A stretch of 64,000 nt of DNA from the NCBI GenBank assembly GCA_963795195.1, contig CAWCGU010000006.1:2294001-2358000 (forward strand), in the 5' to 3' direction. The position numbers were made by a program, and so were the translations under genes. Shown one piece after another: positions 1 through 9,043 of the stretch (positions are counted from its first letter, which is position 1; every line of letters begins with the position of its first letter). The notes below the pieces were generated by a model that was not told where the DNA came from, ran no database searches, and was given only the letters and a program-made list of their open reading frames with translations. Origin of the DNA: CAWCGU01 sp963795195. GTDB lineage: Bacteria; Actinomycetota; Thermoleophilia; Solirubrobacterales; 70-9.

Positions 1-1
1 G

Positions 2-517
2 TGGGAGAAGTCGAAGACACGCGAGATTGCACTGATTGACGATGTTCACGAGCGTCTGATGGCGCGGATTCCAGAGCAGGGTCCGGCGACGATCGTCCAC
101 GGCGATTACCGCCTGGACAACATGATCCTCAGCCCCAGCGGGGAGGTGGCAGCGGTCGTCGACTGGGAGCTCTGCACCCTGGGCGACCCGCTGGCCGACG
201 TCGGCCTGCTGATGGTCTACTGGTCGCAGGAAGGCGACGAGCTGATTCCGCTCTTCGACCCGGCGACGACAGCCCCAGGGTTCCCGAAGCGCGAGCAGCT
301 CAAGGAACGCTACGGCGAGCGCACCGGCCGGGACCTCTCCCAGCTTGACTTCTACGTCGCCCTCGGCTACTGGAAGCTCGCCGTCATTCTCGAGGGAGTC
401 TTCGCCCGCTACGCGAAGGGCCAGTACGGCTCAACCGACGAGGGCTTCCAGGAATTCGCCCGCATCGTGGAGCGCCTTGCCGAGGGGGCCGACGAGGCTG
501 AGCGGCGTCTGGGCTGA
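2..517 (+). CDS. APH-family phosphotransferase, 3' part
   Basis: The reading frame is open from the first bases of the window, so the start lies upstream; 171 codons are visible. It carries the kinase catalytic loop HGDYRLDNM (bases about 98-124) and the following metal-binding segment VVDWELCTLGDPLADV, the two hallmarks of the aminoglycoside phosphotransferase / choline-kinase fold. The segment WEKSKTRE at the very edge is typical of the branch found with acyl-CoA dehydrogenases (ACAD10/11 N-terminal domain type), which is thought to phosphorylate hydroxyacyl substrates before elimination. An acyl-CoA dehydrogenase lies nearby at 3263-4510 on the other strand, which fits but does not prove that role. 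An antibiotic-resistance function is not supported. The family call is firm; the substrate is inferred. Confidence 0.85.
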   Translation, partial: WEKSKTREIALIDDVHERLMARIPEQGPATIVHGDYRLDNMILSPSGEVAAVVDWELCTLGDPLADVGLLMVYWSQEGDELIPLFDPATTAPGFPKREQLKERYGERTGRDLSQLDFYVALGYWKLAVILEGVFARYAKGQYGSTDEGFQEFARIVERLAEGADEAERRLG

Positions 518-534
518 CCGGCCGGCCGAAGGCC

Positions 535-1200
535 TTAGGTCTCGAACACGTCTTCGCAACCCTTTGGCTTCGGGTCGCGCTTGCGGTCGACGAATGCGTC
601 GTCCATCACGCCGCCTCCGCAGTTGATCACGAGATCGGGTCCGGAACCTTCTTCGGAAGCGTCGATGTCGTCGTTGCCGGCACCCCCGTAGTACGAGTCG
701 CGGCCTAGATCGAACAGGGAGCCGAGGTCGTCGTCTCCGCCCTTGCCCCGTATGACGTCATCACCGCCATCGCCGGAGAGATCGTCGCCAAGCTTGCCTC
801 CGATGATCAGGTCGTCTCCGCTGCCGCCCCGAACTTCGGCGCCCGTCCTCACCGAGCGGTCGATCGCCACGCGGTCGCTGCCTTCGCGGGTCCCGATGTT
901 GAGGAACGAGCGCGGCGGACTTACGCAGCGCACGCGGGTGCGCGCCAGTCGCTCGCAGCTCTGCGTGCTGATTCCGCTCGTGTCCGTGACCACGAAGGCT
1001 CCCCGGGCCGCCTGGTAGGCGACCTTGATCCTGTTCGGGCCCTTGGTCCCCGTGATGTGAACCTCACCGGGAAAGCCGAATCGGGTGTTGGGTCCGAACA
1101 CGCTGACCGAGGTTGCCTCGGCGGCGGCAGGCAGAAGCCAGGCGAGTGCCGCCACTGCAAACGACAGTCCCGAACCGGCGCGAAGCGCCCCTGAACGCAT
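535..1200 (-). CDS. Secreted RTX-like calcium-binding repeat protein
   Basis: This 221-residue protein starts at the ATG at 1200, which places a clean signal peptide at the N terminus (hydrophobic run FAVAALAWLLPAAAEA); longer upstream starts read into low-complexity Arg/Pro sequence. After about 110 residues of an unrecognised beta-type domain come several glycine/aspartate nonapeptide-like repeats of the GGxGDDxI form (GGSGDDLI, GDGGDDVI, GKGGDDDL, GGAGNDDI). Such repeats build a calcium-binding parallel beta roll in the hemolysin/RTX family. It is probably exported and calcium-stabilised. No toxin, protease or lipase domain is visible. The neighbour at 1241 is another secreted repeat protein on the same strand, 40 bases upstream. 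Confidence 0.8.
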   Translation of the reverse strand: MRSGALRAGSGLSFAVAALAWLLPAAAEATSVSVFGPNTRFGFPGEVHITGTKGPNRIKVAYQAARGAFVVTDTSGISTQSCERLARTRVRCVSPPRSFLNIGTREGSDRVAIDRSVRTGAEVRGGSGDDLIIGGKLGDDLSGDGGDDVIRGKGGDDDLGSLFDLGRDSYYGGAGNDDIDASEEGSGPDLVINCGGGVMDDAFVDRKRDPKPKGCEDVFET

Positions 1201-1240
1201 CGCCCTGATGGTAGTCGCCGGCGTGCCGCCGGCCGCCGGT

Positions 1241-3226
1241 TCAGTTCCGGTCTTTTTTGTTGACGCGCGAGCGGGCGAACAACTTGATGTTGCGGAAGCG
1301 CTTCTTGACGGCGTCGGGCTGAACCTGATTCGCGCCGGTGACGCTGACGGTCGCGCGAACGCGCCCGCGGGCGCCGTGGACGATCGCCTTCTTGACGGCG
1401 GTGGCGGTCCTCTGGGAAACCTTGAAGCGAAGCTTCCCGGCGACCTGGCGCCCCGCGACATACGAGAAGCCTCCCTCGGCTTCGCCGATCTTGAAGACCC
1501 TTTTCCTGTCGATTCCCTTGCGTCCGGGGAAGGGAAGGATCTTGATCTTGCCGCTGCCCTCGAGGTTGCAGCCGACCGAGTGACAGAAGACCCTGGCCAC
1601 GACGAACGTCTCGCCGTGCTTGTCGATGTACTTGAAGCGCAGGCTGTAGTGGATCCTGCGGGAGGACTGATCCGGGTTGGGTCCGGAATCGGGGACCGGG
1701 TCGGGCCCTGGGATCGCCTGGCGCTCGAAGGCCCCGATGTCGGCGCCGTCGCCGCCGTTCGGGTTCACCTTCGAGGCCTGCGCGGTCGGCAAAACTGGAG
1801 TCTCGGTCGTCGGCTCGAGTACCTGCACCGGCCGTGGCATGCCTCGCTGGTCGGTGGTCAGGCCCAGGCTTGTCCCGGCATCGATCGCCGGACTTCCGGC
1901 GAGCAGTTCGTGCGTGAGGGTCGGCCCGCCGTTGTCGGCCAGCGGACCCAGCAGCGCGTCGCCCCCGCTGATATCCGTCGCGGCCCCGAATTGACATGAG
2001 CCGTCTTCGTCGTAGTTGTTGCCGCCCGAGAGCGGCGGCTCGGCGCTCGGATCAAAGAGGGTCTCGCTCGACTCGGGCACCCCGCAGCTGAGGCCGCCGA
2101 CCGGATCGGCGATCAGGGTGTTTCTGAGCTCGGCGTAGCCGCCGAGGTTGGCGCCGCCGTTGTTCGTTCCGCTCGCCGCCGTGCGCACCACGATCGCGGT
2201 TCCGTTGTCTGCCAGCGTGACGCTCGTCAGGCTCGCCCCCCCCATGAAGCCCCCGAAGAAGCCACCGAACGCTTGCGGAAAGCCGCCGTTCGCGGTGGCC
2301 CGGTTGCCGCTGATCGTGCTGTTCGAGATCGAGCCGGAGTTGATCGCGAGGCCGCCGCCGAAGGCGCGCGCGTGACAACAGGATTCAGCGTCGGCAAGGG
2401 CTTCGTTTCCGCTGATCAAGCTGTTTGTGATCGTTGCGTTGCCGCCGTCGGCGAACAGATTCACGCCGCCCCCGTTGGCAACGGCGTGACCTCCTCCCGA
2501 GTCCGCCACGACGCGGTTGGCTGAGATCGTCGTGTTGTTCACCTCGGCGCTTGCGGTCGGCTCGAGGTTGATTGCACCGCCGTCCGCCCCGGCGAAGCCG
2601 GTGGCCGTTGCGCTGGCGGTGTTTCCGCTGATCACCGAATTGTTGATGGCAAGACTGGTGTCGTTCTCCGTCGCGATGGCCCCACCGGAGACCACGACCG
2701 CGCCCCCGCTGCTTGCACCCACCGCATTGCCGGAGACGATGACGTTGTTCAGAGACAGCGAGCAGTCGCCGTCGGGCGTGTCGCTGAGCAAGATGCCTCC
2801 CCCCTGGGACGAGTCGAAGCCGTTGGTGATTGCGACCCCGCTGATCGCGGCGGCGATGCTGGTGAACCCCTGCCCAACGCAGACCCTCAATACCCTGAAG
2901 CCGCCGGCTTCGCCGAGGCCCCGAATCGTCAGCGCGCTCGCCCCTGGTCCGGCGATCTCAATGCTCTTGGTGATCGTGGGGAGCGAGTCGGCGAGTTGGA
3001 TCGTGCCGGTCACGGCGAACTCGATCCGGTTCGAGGGATCGGCATTGCCGTTGGCCAGATTGATCGCGTTTGCCAGCGTTCCGGGAACGAGCCCATCGCC
3101 GTTCGAGGTGACCGTGAACGTCGCCGCGTCGGCGGTAACGGGAAACGCCAGAACGGCCAGTGCCGTTGCGCCGGCTCGCCCTAAGATCGCCTTCAATCCG
3201 CTCGGTGAGCGGTTCCGCCCCCACAC
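1241..3226 (-). CDS. Secreted beta-helix protein with choice-of-anchor Q region
   Basis: A 661-residue protein with a GTG start at 3226 and a signal peptide ending in VTADA. The mature N terminus (TFTVTSNGDGLVPGTLANAI) is the usual opening of right-handed parallel beta-helix surface proteins, and the middle is full of short turns such as ISGNTA and NSTISGNRA that mark helix coils. Around residues 400-470 the segment GPLADNGGPTLTHELLAGSP followed by AIDAG is the signature of the choice-of-anchor Q domain. A basic, non-repetitive C-terminal domain of about 130 residues follows. A TAGGCT hexamer lies 9 bases before the start. The likely role is cell-surface or extracellular; the ligand is unknown. 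Confidence 0.85.
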   Translation of the reverse strand: MWGRNRSPSGLKAILGRAGATALAVLAFPVTADAATFTVTSNGDGLVPGTLANAINLANGNADPSNRIEFAVTGTIQLADSLPTITKSIEIAGPGASALTIRGLGEAGGFRVLRVCVGQGFTSIAAAISGVAITNGFDSSQGGGILLSDTPDGDCSLSLNNVIVSGNAVGASSGGAVVVSGGAIATENDTSLAINNSVISGNTASATATGFAGADGGAINLEPTASAEVNNTTISANRVVADSGGGHAVANGGGVNLFADGGNATITNSLISGNEALADAESCCHARAFGGGLAINSGSISNSTISGNRATANGGFPQAFGGFFGGFMGGASLTSVTLADNGTAIVVRTAASGTNNGGANLGGYAELRNTLIADPVGGLSCGVPESSETLFDPSAEPPLSGGNNYDEDGSCQFGAATDISGGDALLGPLADNGGPTLTHELLAGSPAIDAGTSLGLTTDQRGMPRPVQVLEPTTETPVLPTAQASKVNPNGGDGADIGAFERQAIPGPDPVPDSGPNPDQSSRRIHYSLRFKYIDKHGETFVVARVFCHSVGCNLEGSGKIKILPFPGRKGIDRKRVFKIGEAEGGFSYVAGRQVAGKLRFKVSQRTATAVKKAIVHGARGRVRATVSVTGANQVQPDAVKKRFRNIKLFARSRVNKKDRN

Positions 3227-3262
3227 AGTCCCGAAAGCCTAGCGCTCCTGAAGCGCTTCGTG

Positions 3263-4510
3263 TCAGGAAGCGGCGCTGGCGGCAGGCTGTGGCTCGGCCT
3301 CTTCGCGCTTCGCCCAGCGGCCCAGTTCGCGCCGCGCGATCACCATCTTGTGGACCTCGTCGGGCCCGTCGGCGACCTTGAGCATGCGGCTGAAGCGCCA
3401 CATGCCCGCCAGGGGAGTGTCGTCGGACATTCCGAGGGCGCCGTGCACCTGGATTGCGCGATCGAGCACGTCCATGACGACGTTGGCTGCAACGACCTTG
3501 ATCATCGAGATCTCCTGGCGGGCCGCGCGCTTGCCTTCCGTGTCCATCTTCCAGGCGGCCATCAGCGTCAGCAGCCGCGCCTGGTCGGTCTCCATCCGCG
3601 AAAGGGCGACGAAGTCCTGGACGAACTGCTTCTCGGCGAGCTTCGAGCCGAACGCCTCACGCTCATTGGCGCGCTTGCACATCATCTCGATGGCACGTTC
3701 GCAGGACCCGATCGCGCGCATGCAGTGGTGGATGCGTCCGGGTCCGAGGCGGTCCTGGGCGATCACGAAGCCACCCTGACGCGGTCCGAGCAGGTTGCCC
3801 TCGGGCACCCGGCAATCCTCGTAACGGATCTCGCAGTGGCCGGGTCCGCCGTCGTGGCCCATCACCGATACGGGGCGAACCAGTTTGAACCCCGGATTGT
3901 CGATCGGGACGAGGATCATGCTGGCGCGCGCGTAGGGGTGTGCCTCGGGATCGGTCACGCACATCACGATCGCCACCGACGCTCCGACCGCCCCCGAGGT
4001 GAACCACTTGTGGCCGTTGATCACCCACTCGCCGTCGATCAGTTCGGCGCGAGTCTGCAGGGTGCGCGGATCCGAGCCGGAGACCTCCGGTTCGGTCATC
4101 GAGAAGCAGCTGCGCGTCTCGCCGTCGAGCAGCGGCTGCAGCCAGCGCTCGTGGTGATCGGGGGTGCCGTGCTCGGCGAGGATCTCCATATTGCCGGTGT
4201 CGGGAGCGGAGCAGTTGAAGGCCATCGGCGCAACCGCGGGGCTGCGCCCCATCTCCTCACAGAGCAGTCCGTACTCCCAGTTGGTGAGTCCGGCACCGTG
4301 GCGATCGTCGGGAAGGAAGAGATTCCAGAGTCCCTCCTCGCGCGCCTTCGAGCGGATATCGACGAGGATCTCGGGATAGGCGACTCCCGGGCGAACCTCG
4401 GCGTCGAGTGCCCGCAACGCCTCCGCCTCGTTCGGGTAGACGTGCTCGTCCATGAAGGCGCGAATACGGTCGCGCAGCTCTTCGACGCGGGGGCTGGGGC
4501 TGAAGTCCAT
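3263..4510 (-). CDS. Acyl-CoA dehydrogenase
   Basis: A 415-residue flavoprotein of normal family length. The start is the ATG at 4510 (MDFSPSPRVEELRDRIRAF), where homology to the family begins; the frame is open further upstream but that part is antisense to tauE coding. Recognisable blocks are the FAD-contacting CFSMTEPEVSGSDP and the WFTSGAVGAS strand in the middle beta domain, and the C-terminal helices with AIQVHGALGMSDDTPLAGMWR. The catalytic base cannot be assigned with certainty by eye. The subgroup (long N-terminal helix, NWEYGLLCEEMGRS) resembles ACAD10/11-like enzymes, consistent with the APH-like kinase at the window start. It would oxidise acyl-CoA thioesters in fatty-acid or branched-chain degradation. 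Confidence 0.9.
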   Translation of the reverse strand: MDFSPSPRVEELRDRIRAFMDEHVYPNEAEALRALDAEVRPGVAYPEILVDIRSKAREEGLWNLFLPDDRHGAGLTNWEYGLLCEEMGRSPAVAPMAFNCSAPDTGNMEILAEHGTPDHHERWLQPLLDGETRSCFSMTEPEVSGSDPRTLQTRAELIDGEWVINGHKWFTSGAVGASVAIVMCVTDPEAHPYARASMILVPIDNPGFKLVRPVSVMGHDGGPGHCEIRYEDCRVPEGNLLGPRQGGFVIAQDRLGPGRIHHCMRAIGSCERAIEMMCKRANEREAFGSKLAEKQFVQDFVALSRMETDQARLLTLMAAWKMDTEGKRAARQEISMIKVVAANVVMDVLDRAIQVHGALGMSDDTPLAGMWRFSRMLKVADGPDEVHKMVIARRELGRWAKREEAEPQPAASAAS

Positions 4511-4533
4511 CGGCCCGCGCAGCCTATCGGCCC

Positions 4534-5439
4534 TCAGCGGGCACCGGCGCCCGCGGGTCGCCTGCGGGCAGCGCGGCTCTTTGAGGTCGCCTGGATTGCG
4601 AAGAGCCCACCGACGATCACGGCTCCGACGAGAACCGCGGGAATGACGACGTCGGGAGACCCCTCCTTGATGACGAGCATCCCCCCGGAGGCACAGAGCA
4701 CAACCGCCAGCGCCCGGCGCAGGAAACCCTGCGGCACGCGCACCGCCAGCAGCCCTCCGAGCAGCACCCCCGGCACCGAACCGATCAGGATGTTCCCGGC
4801 CAGCACGAAGTCGACGTTGCCGCCGACCCAGTGGGCGATGCCGGCTGCCCAGAGCAGCACTGCCGCGTGGAACACATCCGTGCCGACGACGCGCTGCGGA
4901 GTAAGCCGGAAGATCGCGATCAGCGCGATCGCGATCAGCGTCCCCGATCCCGCCGAGGTGAGGCCGATCACGAACCCGGTGACGATTCCAGTCACGACCG
5001 CGGCGATGATGTGGCGCCGGTGCAGATGCAGTGCATAGCGCTCGGCGATCACGTCCTTGAAGAAGAACGATCGAAGCAGGGTGGCGATTCCGACGACCAG
5101 CAGCGTCCCGCCGAGCATCCCCAGCACCAGCTTGTCGAGATCTTCGCCGTAGTTCTTCTGGAGCAGCTCGATCACGTAGACGCCGAGCAGGGCGGAGGGA
5201 ACGCTGCCGCAGGCAAGCCAGAAGGCGATGCCGCGGTGAACGGTCTTCAGCCGCAGGTGCTGAAAGCCGCCGACCGTCTTGGTGACGGCGGCGTAGAAGA
5301 TGTCGGTGCCGATCGCGGTCACCGGAGAGATCCCGAAGACGAGGATCAAAAGCGGGGTCATCAGCGATGCCCCGCCCATGCCGGTCATGCCGACGAGCAG
5401 CCCGATTCCGAGCCCGAAGATGATGATCGCTGGATCCAC
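4534..5439 (-). CDS. TauE/SafE family sulfite exporter-like permease
   Basis: A 301-residue membrane protein with a GTG start at 5439. It shows about eight hydrophobic segments arranged as two related halves, each carrying the family's glycine-rich loops (GLLVGMTGMGGASLMTPLL near the N terminus and IGLTSAGSGTLIAIALI near residue 170), followed by the conserved IGTDIFYAAVTKTVGG and VGTDVFHAAVLL helices. TauE/SafE members export sulfite, sulfoacetate or related organosulfur anions across the cytoplasmic membrane. The Rrf2 regulator gene lies directly upstream on the same strand with a 127-base gap that holds three inverted repeats. A sulfate-assimilation operon lies 6 kb away, so sulfite handling is plausible but not shown. 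Confidence 0.88.
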   Translation of the reverse strand: MDPAIIIFGLGIGLLVGMTGMGGASLMTPLLILVFGISPVTAIGTDIFYAAVTKTVGGFQHLRLKTVHRGIAFWLACGSVPSALLGVYVIELLQKNYGEDLDKLVLGMLGGTLLVVGIATLLRSFFFKDVIAERYALHLHRRHIIAAVVTGIVTGFVIGLTSAGSGTLIAIALIAIFRLTPQRVVGTDVFHAAVLLWAAGIAHWVGGNVDFVLAGNILIGSVPGVLLGGLLAVRVPQGFLRRALAVVLCASGGMLVIKEGSPDVVIPAVLVGAVIVGGLFAIQATSKSRAARRRPAGAGAR

Positions 5440-5496
5440 GCTTTATCCCAGTGGGATCAGAAGTCAAGGTGCGCCAAGAGGAGGAGGGCGCTTTCT

Positions 5497-5553
5497 TGAC
5501 TGATTCAGTCAGAAGAAGCGGCTACAAGGGTAGCAACTTGACCAAATCGGTCA
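5497..5553. promoter_or_regulatory. Cluster of three inverted repeats before tauE
   Basis: The 127-base gap between the rrf2 stop and the tauE start contains TGACTGATTCAGTCA (5497-5511, a perfect 7-1-7 palindrome), GCTACAAGGGTAGC (5521-5534, 5-4-5) and TGACCAAATCGGTCA (5539-5553, 5-5-5). The two outer elements share the form TGACY-N5-RGTCA and their centres are 42 bases apart, about four helical turns, so a protein could bind both on one face. The arrangement looks like a two-site operator controlling tauE on the minus strand. The half-site shape is common among TetR-type operators; the adjacent Rrf2 protein is the other candidate binder. Confidence 0.55.
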
Positions 5554-5566
5554 GCTTATCGGTGCT

Positions 5567-6025
5567 TCAGCGGGTGCTCCAGGCGCCGGGCTCGGAGAGC
5601 AGGGCCCGGATCTCATCTGGGAGGGCGCCGGCGCGCACCTGCTCGAGCGTCAGTCGCTCCAGCACCGCGCGCAGGTTGGCGCGTACCGCAATCCAGACGT
5701 CACGCAGGTGTTCCGCGTTGCCCAGGTATTCGGTCGTCTCGGGCGCCACATCGTGAATGTTCGCGAGCGGCCCTTCGACGGCTCGGATCACGTCGGCGAG
5801 CGTGATCTGTGAGGGCGGGCGCGACAGCCAGTAGCCGCCGCGAATGCCGCGCTTGGCACGCACCAGATCCGAATTCTTGAGGTCGAGCAGGATGTGCTCG
5901 AGGAACTGCAGGGGGATCGCCTGAGCCTCGGCCACCGCGGTGCCCTTCATCGGCGTGCCGGGCTCGGCGGAGGCGAGTTCAAGGGTTGCCCGGACGGCGT
6001 AGTCGGCCTTGGCGCTGATTCGCAT
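5567..6025 (-). CDS. Rrf2 family transcriptional regulator
   Basis: A 152-residue protein with the Rrf2 winged-helix N terminus (MRISAKADYAVRATLELA) and the characteristic wing GIRGGYWLSRPPSQITLADVIRAVEG. Family members such as IscR, NsrR and RsrR hold an iron-sulfur cluster through three cysteines near residues 90-110, but this protein contains no cysteine at all. It therefore resembles cluster-free members such as CymR, which senses cysteine metabolism through a partner enzyme. It lies just upstream of tauE on the same strand and may control it through the inverted repeats in the gap. Its own -10-like TAGAAT sits six bases before the ATG. Confidence 0.9.
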   Translation of the reverse strand: MRISAKADYAVRATLELASAEPGTPMKGTAVAEAQAIPLQFLEHILLDLKNSDLVRAKRGIRGGYWLSRPPSQITLADVIRAVEGPLANIHDVAPETTEYLGNAEHLRDVWIAVRANLRAVLERLTLEQVRAGALPDEIRALLSEPGAWSTR

Positions 6026-6031
6026 GTGCCC

Positions 6032-6037
6032 ATTCTA
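6032..6037 (-). promoter_or_regulatory. Putative -10 of rrf2 (leaderless)
   Basis: The hexamer TAGAAT on the minus strand is six bases upstream of the rrf2 ATG, with TCTTGA 17 bases further upstream as a possible -35. Transcription would start at or next to the start codon, and no Shine-Dalgarno sequence is visible. Confidence 0.4.
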
Positions 6038-6099
6038 TTTGTTGCCTATTCCGATCAAGAATGCGGATACAAAGAGTTGTCTCGCTACCATCCGCCGCC

Positions 6100-6922
6100 A
6101 TGATCGACCTGCAGTCCCACAGCACCGTTTCCGACGGCGAACTCGCCCCGGGAGACGTTGTTCGCGCCGCCGCCGCCGCAGGCGTTACGACGATGTCCCT
6201 GACCGACCACGACGGCATCGCCGGAGTGCAGGAGGCGAACGCGGTCGCCGCCGAGCTCGGCATCGAGAACATCCCGGCGCTGGAGATGTCCTGCGTCCAC
6301 AAGTACTCCGAGGACCTCCACATCTGCGGTTACTGGGTCGACCTGGTCAAGATCGCCCCGGCCTGCGAGCGAGCCCAGTCCGAGCGCGTCGAGCGCGCCA
6401 AGGAGATCATCCAGAACCTCAACGACCACGGGGTGGACGTCAGCTTCGAGGACGCAGTCGCAAAGGCGGGAGCCGCCGACGCGATCGGCCGCCCGCACAT
6501 CGCAAAGGCCGCGGGCGCCGGGCCCGACCTCGGCCCCTTCTTCGAGGAGTACCTGGTGCCCGGCGCGAAGGCCTTCGTCTCGCGCAAGTGGCCGACGGCC
6601 GAGCAAGCGGTGGAGATCATCCACGAGGCCGGGGGGGTGGCCGTGGTGGCGCACCCCTACTGGGATGTGCAGGAACCCGAGCAGGTCCGCGACCTGGTCG
6701 AGAGCCTCAGCCGCGAGGTCGGTCTCGACGGCGTCGAGACGTTCTATCCGCCCGCACACCAAGGCGCAGACCGCCCACCTGCTCGAGCTCTGCGAGGAGT
6801 TCGATCTGATGCCGACCGCGTCATCTGACTTCCACGGCCCCAACCACAAGTCGTTTCCGAACTGGCTCGGCTACCAGACCTACGGGCTGGGCGAGCCTGT
6901 GGTGCCGCCGAAGCCGGCCTAA
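6100..6922 (+). CDS. PHP-domain phosphoesterase (interrupted by a frameshift)
   Basis: The product matches the PHP family (YciV/TrpH type; 3',5'-nucleoside bisphosphate phosphatase or 5'-3' RNase). Metal-binding motifs are DLQSHSTVSDG at the N terminus, LTDHDGIAG, the HIAKA segment, VVAHP, and at the end TASSDFHGPN. The start is the ATG at 6100. The frame breaks at about 6751: the first frame ends soon after in unrelated sequence, while the second frame continues with HTKAQTAHLLELCEEFDL and the SSDFHG motif. Removing one C from the CCC run at 6751-6753 restores one continuous 273-residue protein (FYPPHTKAQT), so one extra base is the simplest explanation. The last metal-binding motif lies after the break, so a real mutation would inactivate the enzyme. 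Confidence 0.8.
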
Positions 6923-6948
6923 GAACGTTTCAGGAACGCCACCGGCTC

Positions 6949-6954
6949 TATAAA
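6949..6954 (+). promoter_or_regulatory. Putative -10 of the FG-GAP gene (leaderless)
   Basis: TATAAA lies exactly six bases before the ATG at 6961, in otherwise GC-rich sequence. This supports that ATG as the start although it is out of frame with the main coding region. No convincing -35 element is seen. Confidence 0.4.
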
Positions 6955-6960
6955 ACGTCC

Positions 6961-9043
6961 ATGGAGCCGGGGAAGTGGATCGCTGCTGCTGCTGTCGATT
7001 GCGACGCTCGCTGCGCCGAGCGCGGCGCTCGCCGGCGACGGGACGTTCTCCGAGGCGCCCGGCTCGCCCTACAACAACCCCGGTGACGGCCCCGACTCGA
7101 CAGCCGTCGGGGACTTCAACAACGACAACCACCAGGATCTGGTGGTGGGACGGTTCAGCAGCGGCGTGACGCTGTTGATGGGCGCCGGCGACGGCACCTT
7201 CACTCTCGTAAGCGGTCCGGCCGTGCCCGGCACTTCACTGCTCGGGGTGGCGGTTGCGGACTTCAACGCCGACGGCAACGACGACATTGCCGTCGCAGAC
7301 GAGAACGCCGACATCACGGTTTTCCCCGGCAATGGCGCCGGCGGGTTCGTCGCCTCGCAGGCACTCATCACCTCCTTCGGGAGCGGCATGGCTGTCGCCG
7401 ACTTCAACGGCAACGGCGCCGAGGATGTGCTGGCAAATGAGCTGATCGCCCCCGGCACTAGGTTCTTCCCGGGCAATGGAAACGGGACGTTCGGCGCCTC
7501 GGGTGCCGTCGACACCGCCGATGGAGCAAAGCAGGCGGGAATCGCCGACTTCAACGGCGACGGAAACCTGGACCTCGCCACCGACGGAGGCGGACCAAAG
7601 GTGCAGCTGGGGGCCGGCAACGGCACCTTCCCGACCGAGCTTGCGCTACCGCCCCCCGGCATCGCCGGCGCAACCTCCGTCGGCACGGGCGACTTCAATC
7701 TCGACAGCCGGCCCGATCTGGTCTTCGGCGTCGCGGACAGCTCCGCCTACCGAGTGGTGCTGGGCAGCGCGGCCGGGTTGATCGCTTCCACGCAGTTCTC
7801 CGCGGGTGACAATCCGGCGATGGGGCAGGCCTCGCTCGCGATCGGCGATTTCAACTCCGACAGTCGCGACGACATCATCACCGAGTCTCCCCAGTTCAGT
7901 ACCTACAGCGTGTTCCTTGGGAACGGTGACGGCACCTTTCCGACGATCGCCAGTTTTCCACCAACGCCCACCGGCGCCCAGCCGCGCCACATCACCATCG
8001 GGGACTTCAACGAGGACGGCAGCGACGACCTTGCGCTCGCCTCCAACGCCGGGATCAGCATCCTGCTGGGGAACGGAACCGACCCGCTGGCGGGCAACCT
8101 GCTCACGAACGGCGGTTTTGAGGGAGCTGCGGTGCGCGTGCCGGCGGATGGCTCGCCTCCAGCTATCACCGGCTGGGAACGTACAGGCACAGTCACGGCA
8201 GCCCGCTACGGGATGCACAACTCGTCGATCTTCCCCAGCCGCCTCTCGGCCCCGCGCTTCAACGGCGGCTCCAACTACCTGTTCGGCGGCACAGGCCCCG
8301 GAGATGCGACGGCATTTCAGACCGTCGATGTCGCCGCTTCGGCAGCCTCGATTGACGCCGGGCTCGCCTCCGCGGATCTCTCCGCCTACCTCGGCGGTGG
8401 CAACATCTTCGAGGACACGATCTCGGCAACCGCGTCGTTCCTCGATGGATCGGGCGGCGAGCTCGGTTCGCTGGCGGTTGGCCCCGTGACCAGGGCCGAC
8501 CGCAAAACCCAATCGACGCTGCTGCCGCGCTCCGGCTCAGCTTCAGTGCCCGCCGGCACGCGCCAGATACGTGTGACGATGCTCGCCGCAAATGCCGTAG
8601 GTGGTGGCATCTTCGCCTTCGCCGACAACGTCAAGCTGACCCTCGACGCTCCCCAGCCACCGGAGAGTCCGCCGCCCGACACCGCAGTGGTCGTGGAGCT
8701 CTCCGCCAGGAAGGCGCAGAAAATCGTTCGCCAGAGGGGAGTCGTCGTGACCGCATCCTGCCCGCAGGAGAGCTGCAGCGCCGTGACCACCGGCAACGGC
8801 AACGTGCGAAAGCCGCCGGCCTCGCGAAGCCCGCTGGTCAAGCTGCGCTCGCGGGCGGTGACCCGGGCGCTGGCCGCCGGCGTTCCGCAGCGCATCAAGC
8901 TGAGGCTGCGCAAGCCACAGCTTCGCCTGGTTCGAGCCGCTATCGCAACCGGCAAGCGGCCCAAGCTCAAGGTGACCGCGACGGCGACCGACGCCGCCGG
9001 CAACACCGCCGCGACGACGATCGTCGTTCGAGCCCGCCGATAG
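6961..9043 (+). CDS. Secreted FG-GAP/VCBS repeat protein (frameshift near start)
   Basis: The main frame encodes a signal-peptide-like run (SLLLLSIATLAAPSAALA) followed by seven-bladed-propeller type FG-GAP/VCBS repeats, each with a calcium-loop core such as DFNNDNHQD, DFNADGNDD, DFNGDGNLD, DFNSDSRDD and DFNEDGSDD. From about residue 380 a lectin- or choice-of-anchor-like domain begins at LLTNGGFEG, and a basic C-terminal domain ending in DAAGNTAATTIVV closes the protein. The frame has no ATG or GTG before the signal peptide. The ATG at 6961 is one base out of frame, and removing one G from the GGGG run at 6969-6972 joins it (MEPGSGSLLLL), giving 693 residues. Propeller proteins of this kind are extracellular adhesion or binding proteins. 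Confidence 0.78.

Noticed and set aside
59..517. ATG at 59 as the start of the first gene
   Set aside because: The frame continues to the window edge and the upstream residues WEKSKTRE belong to the family, so this is an internal methionine of a truncated gene.
921..1997. Long frames opposite and beside the beta-helix gene
   Set aside because: They are Arg-rich shadows of the coding frame at 1241-3226, which has signal peptide and domain support.
4511..5467. N-terminal extension of the acyl-CoA dehydrogenase frame
   Set aside because: The frame is open upstream of 4510 but overlaps tauE on the same strand and reads as Arg/Asp-rich noise; family homology starts at the ATG at 4510.
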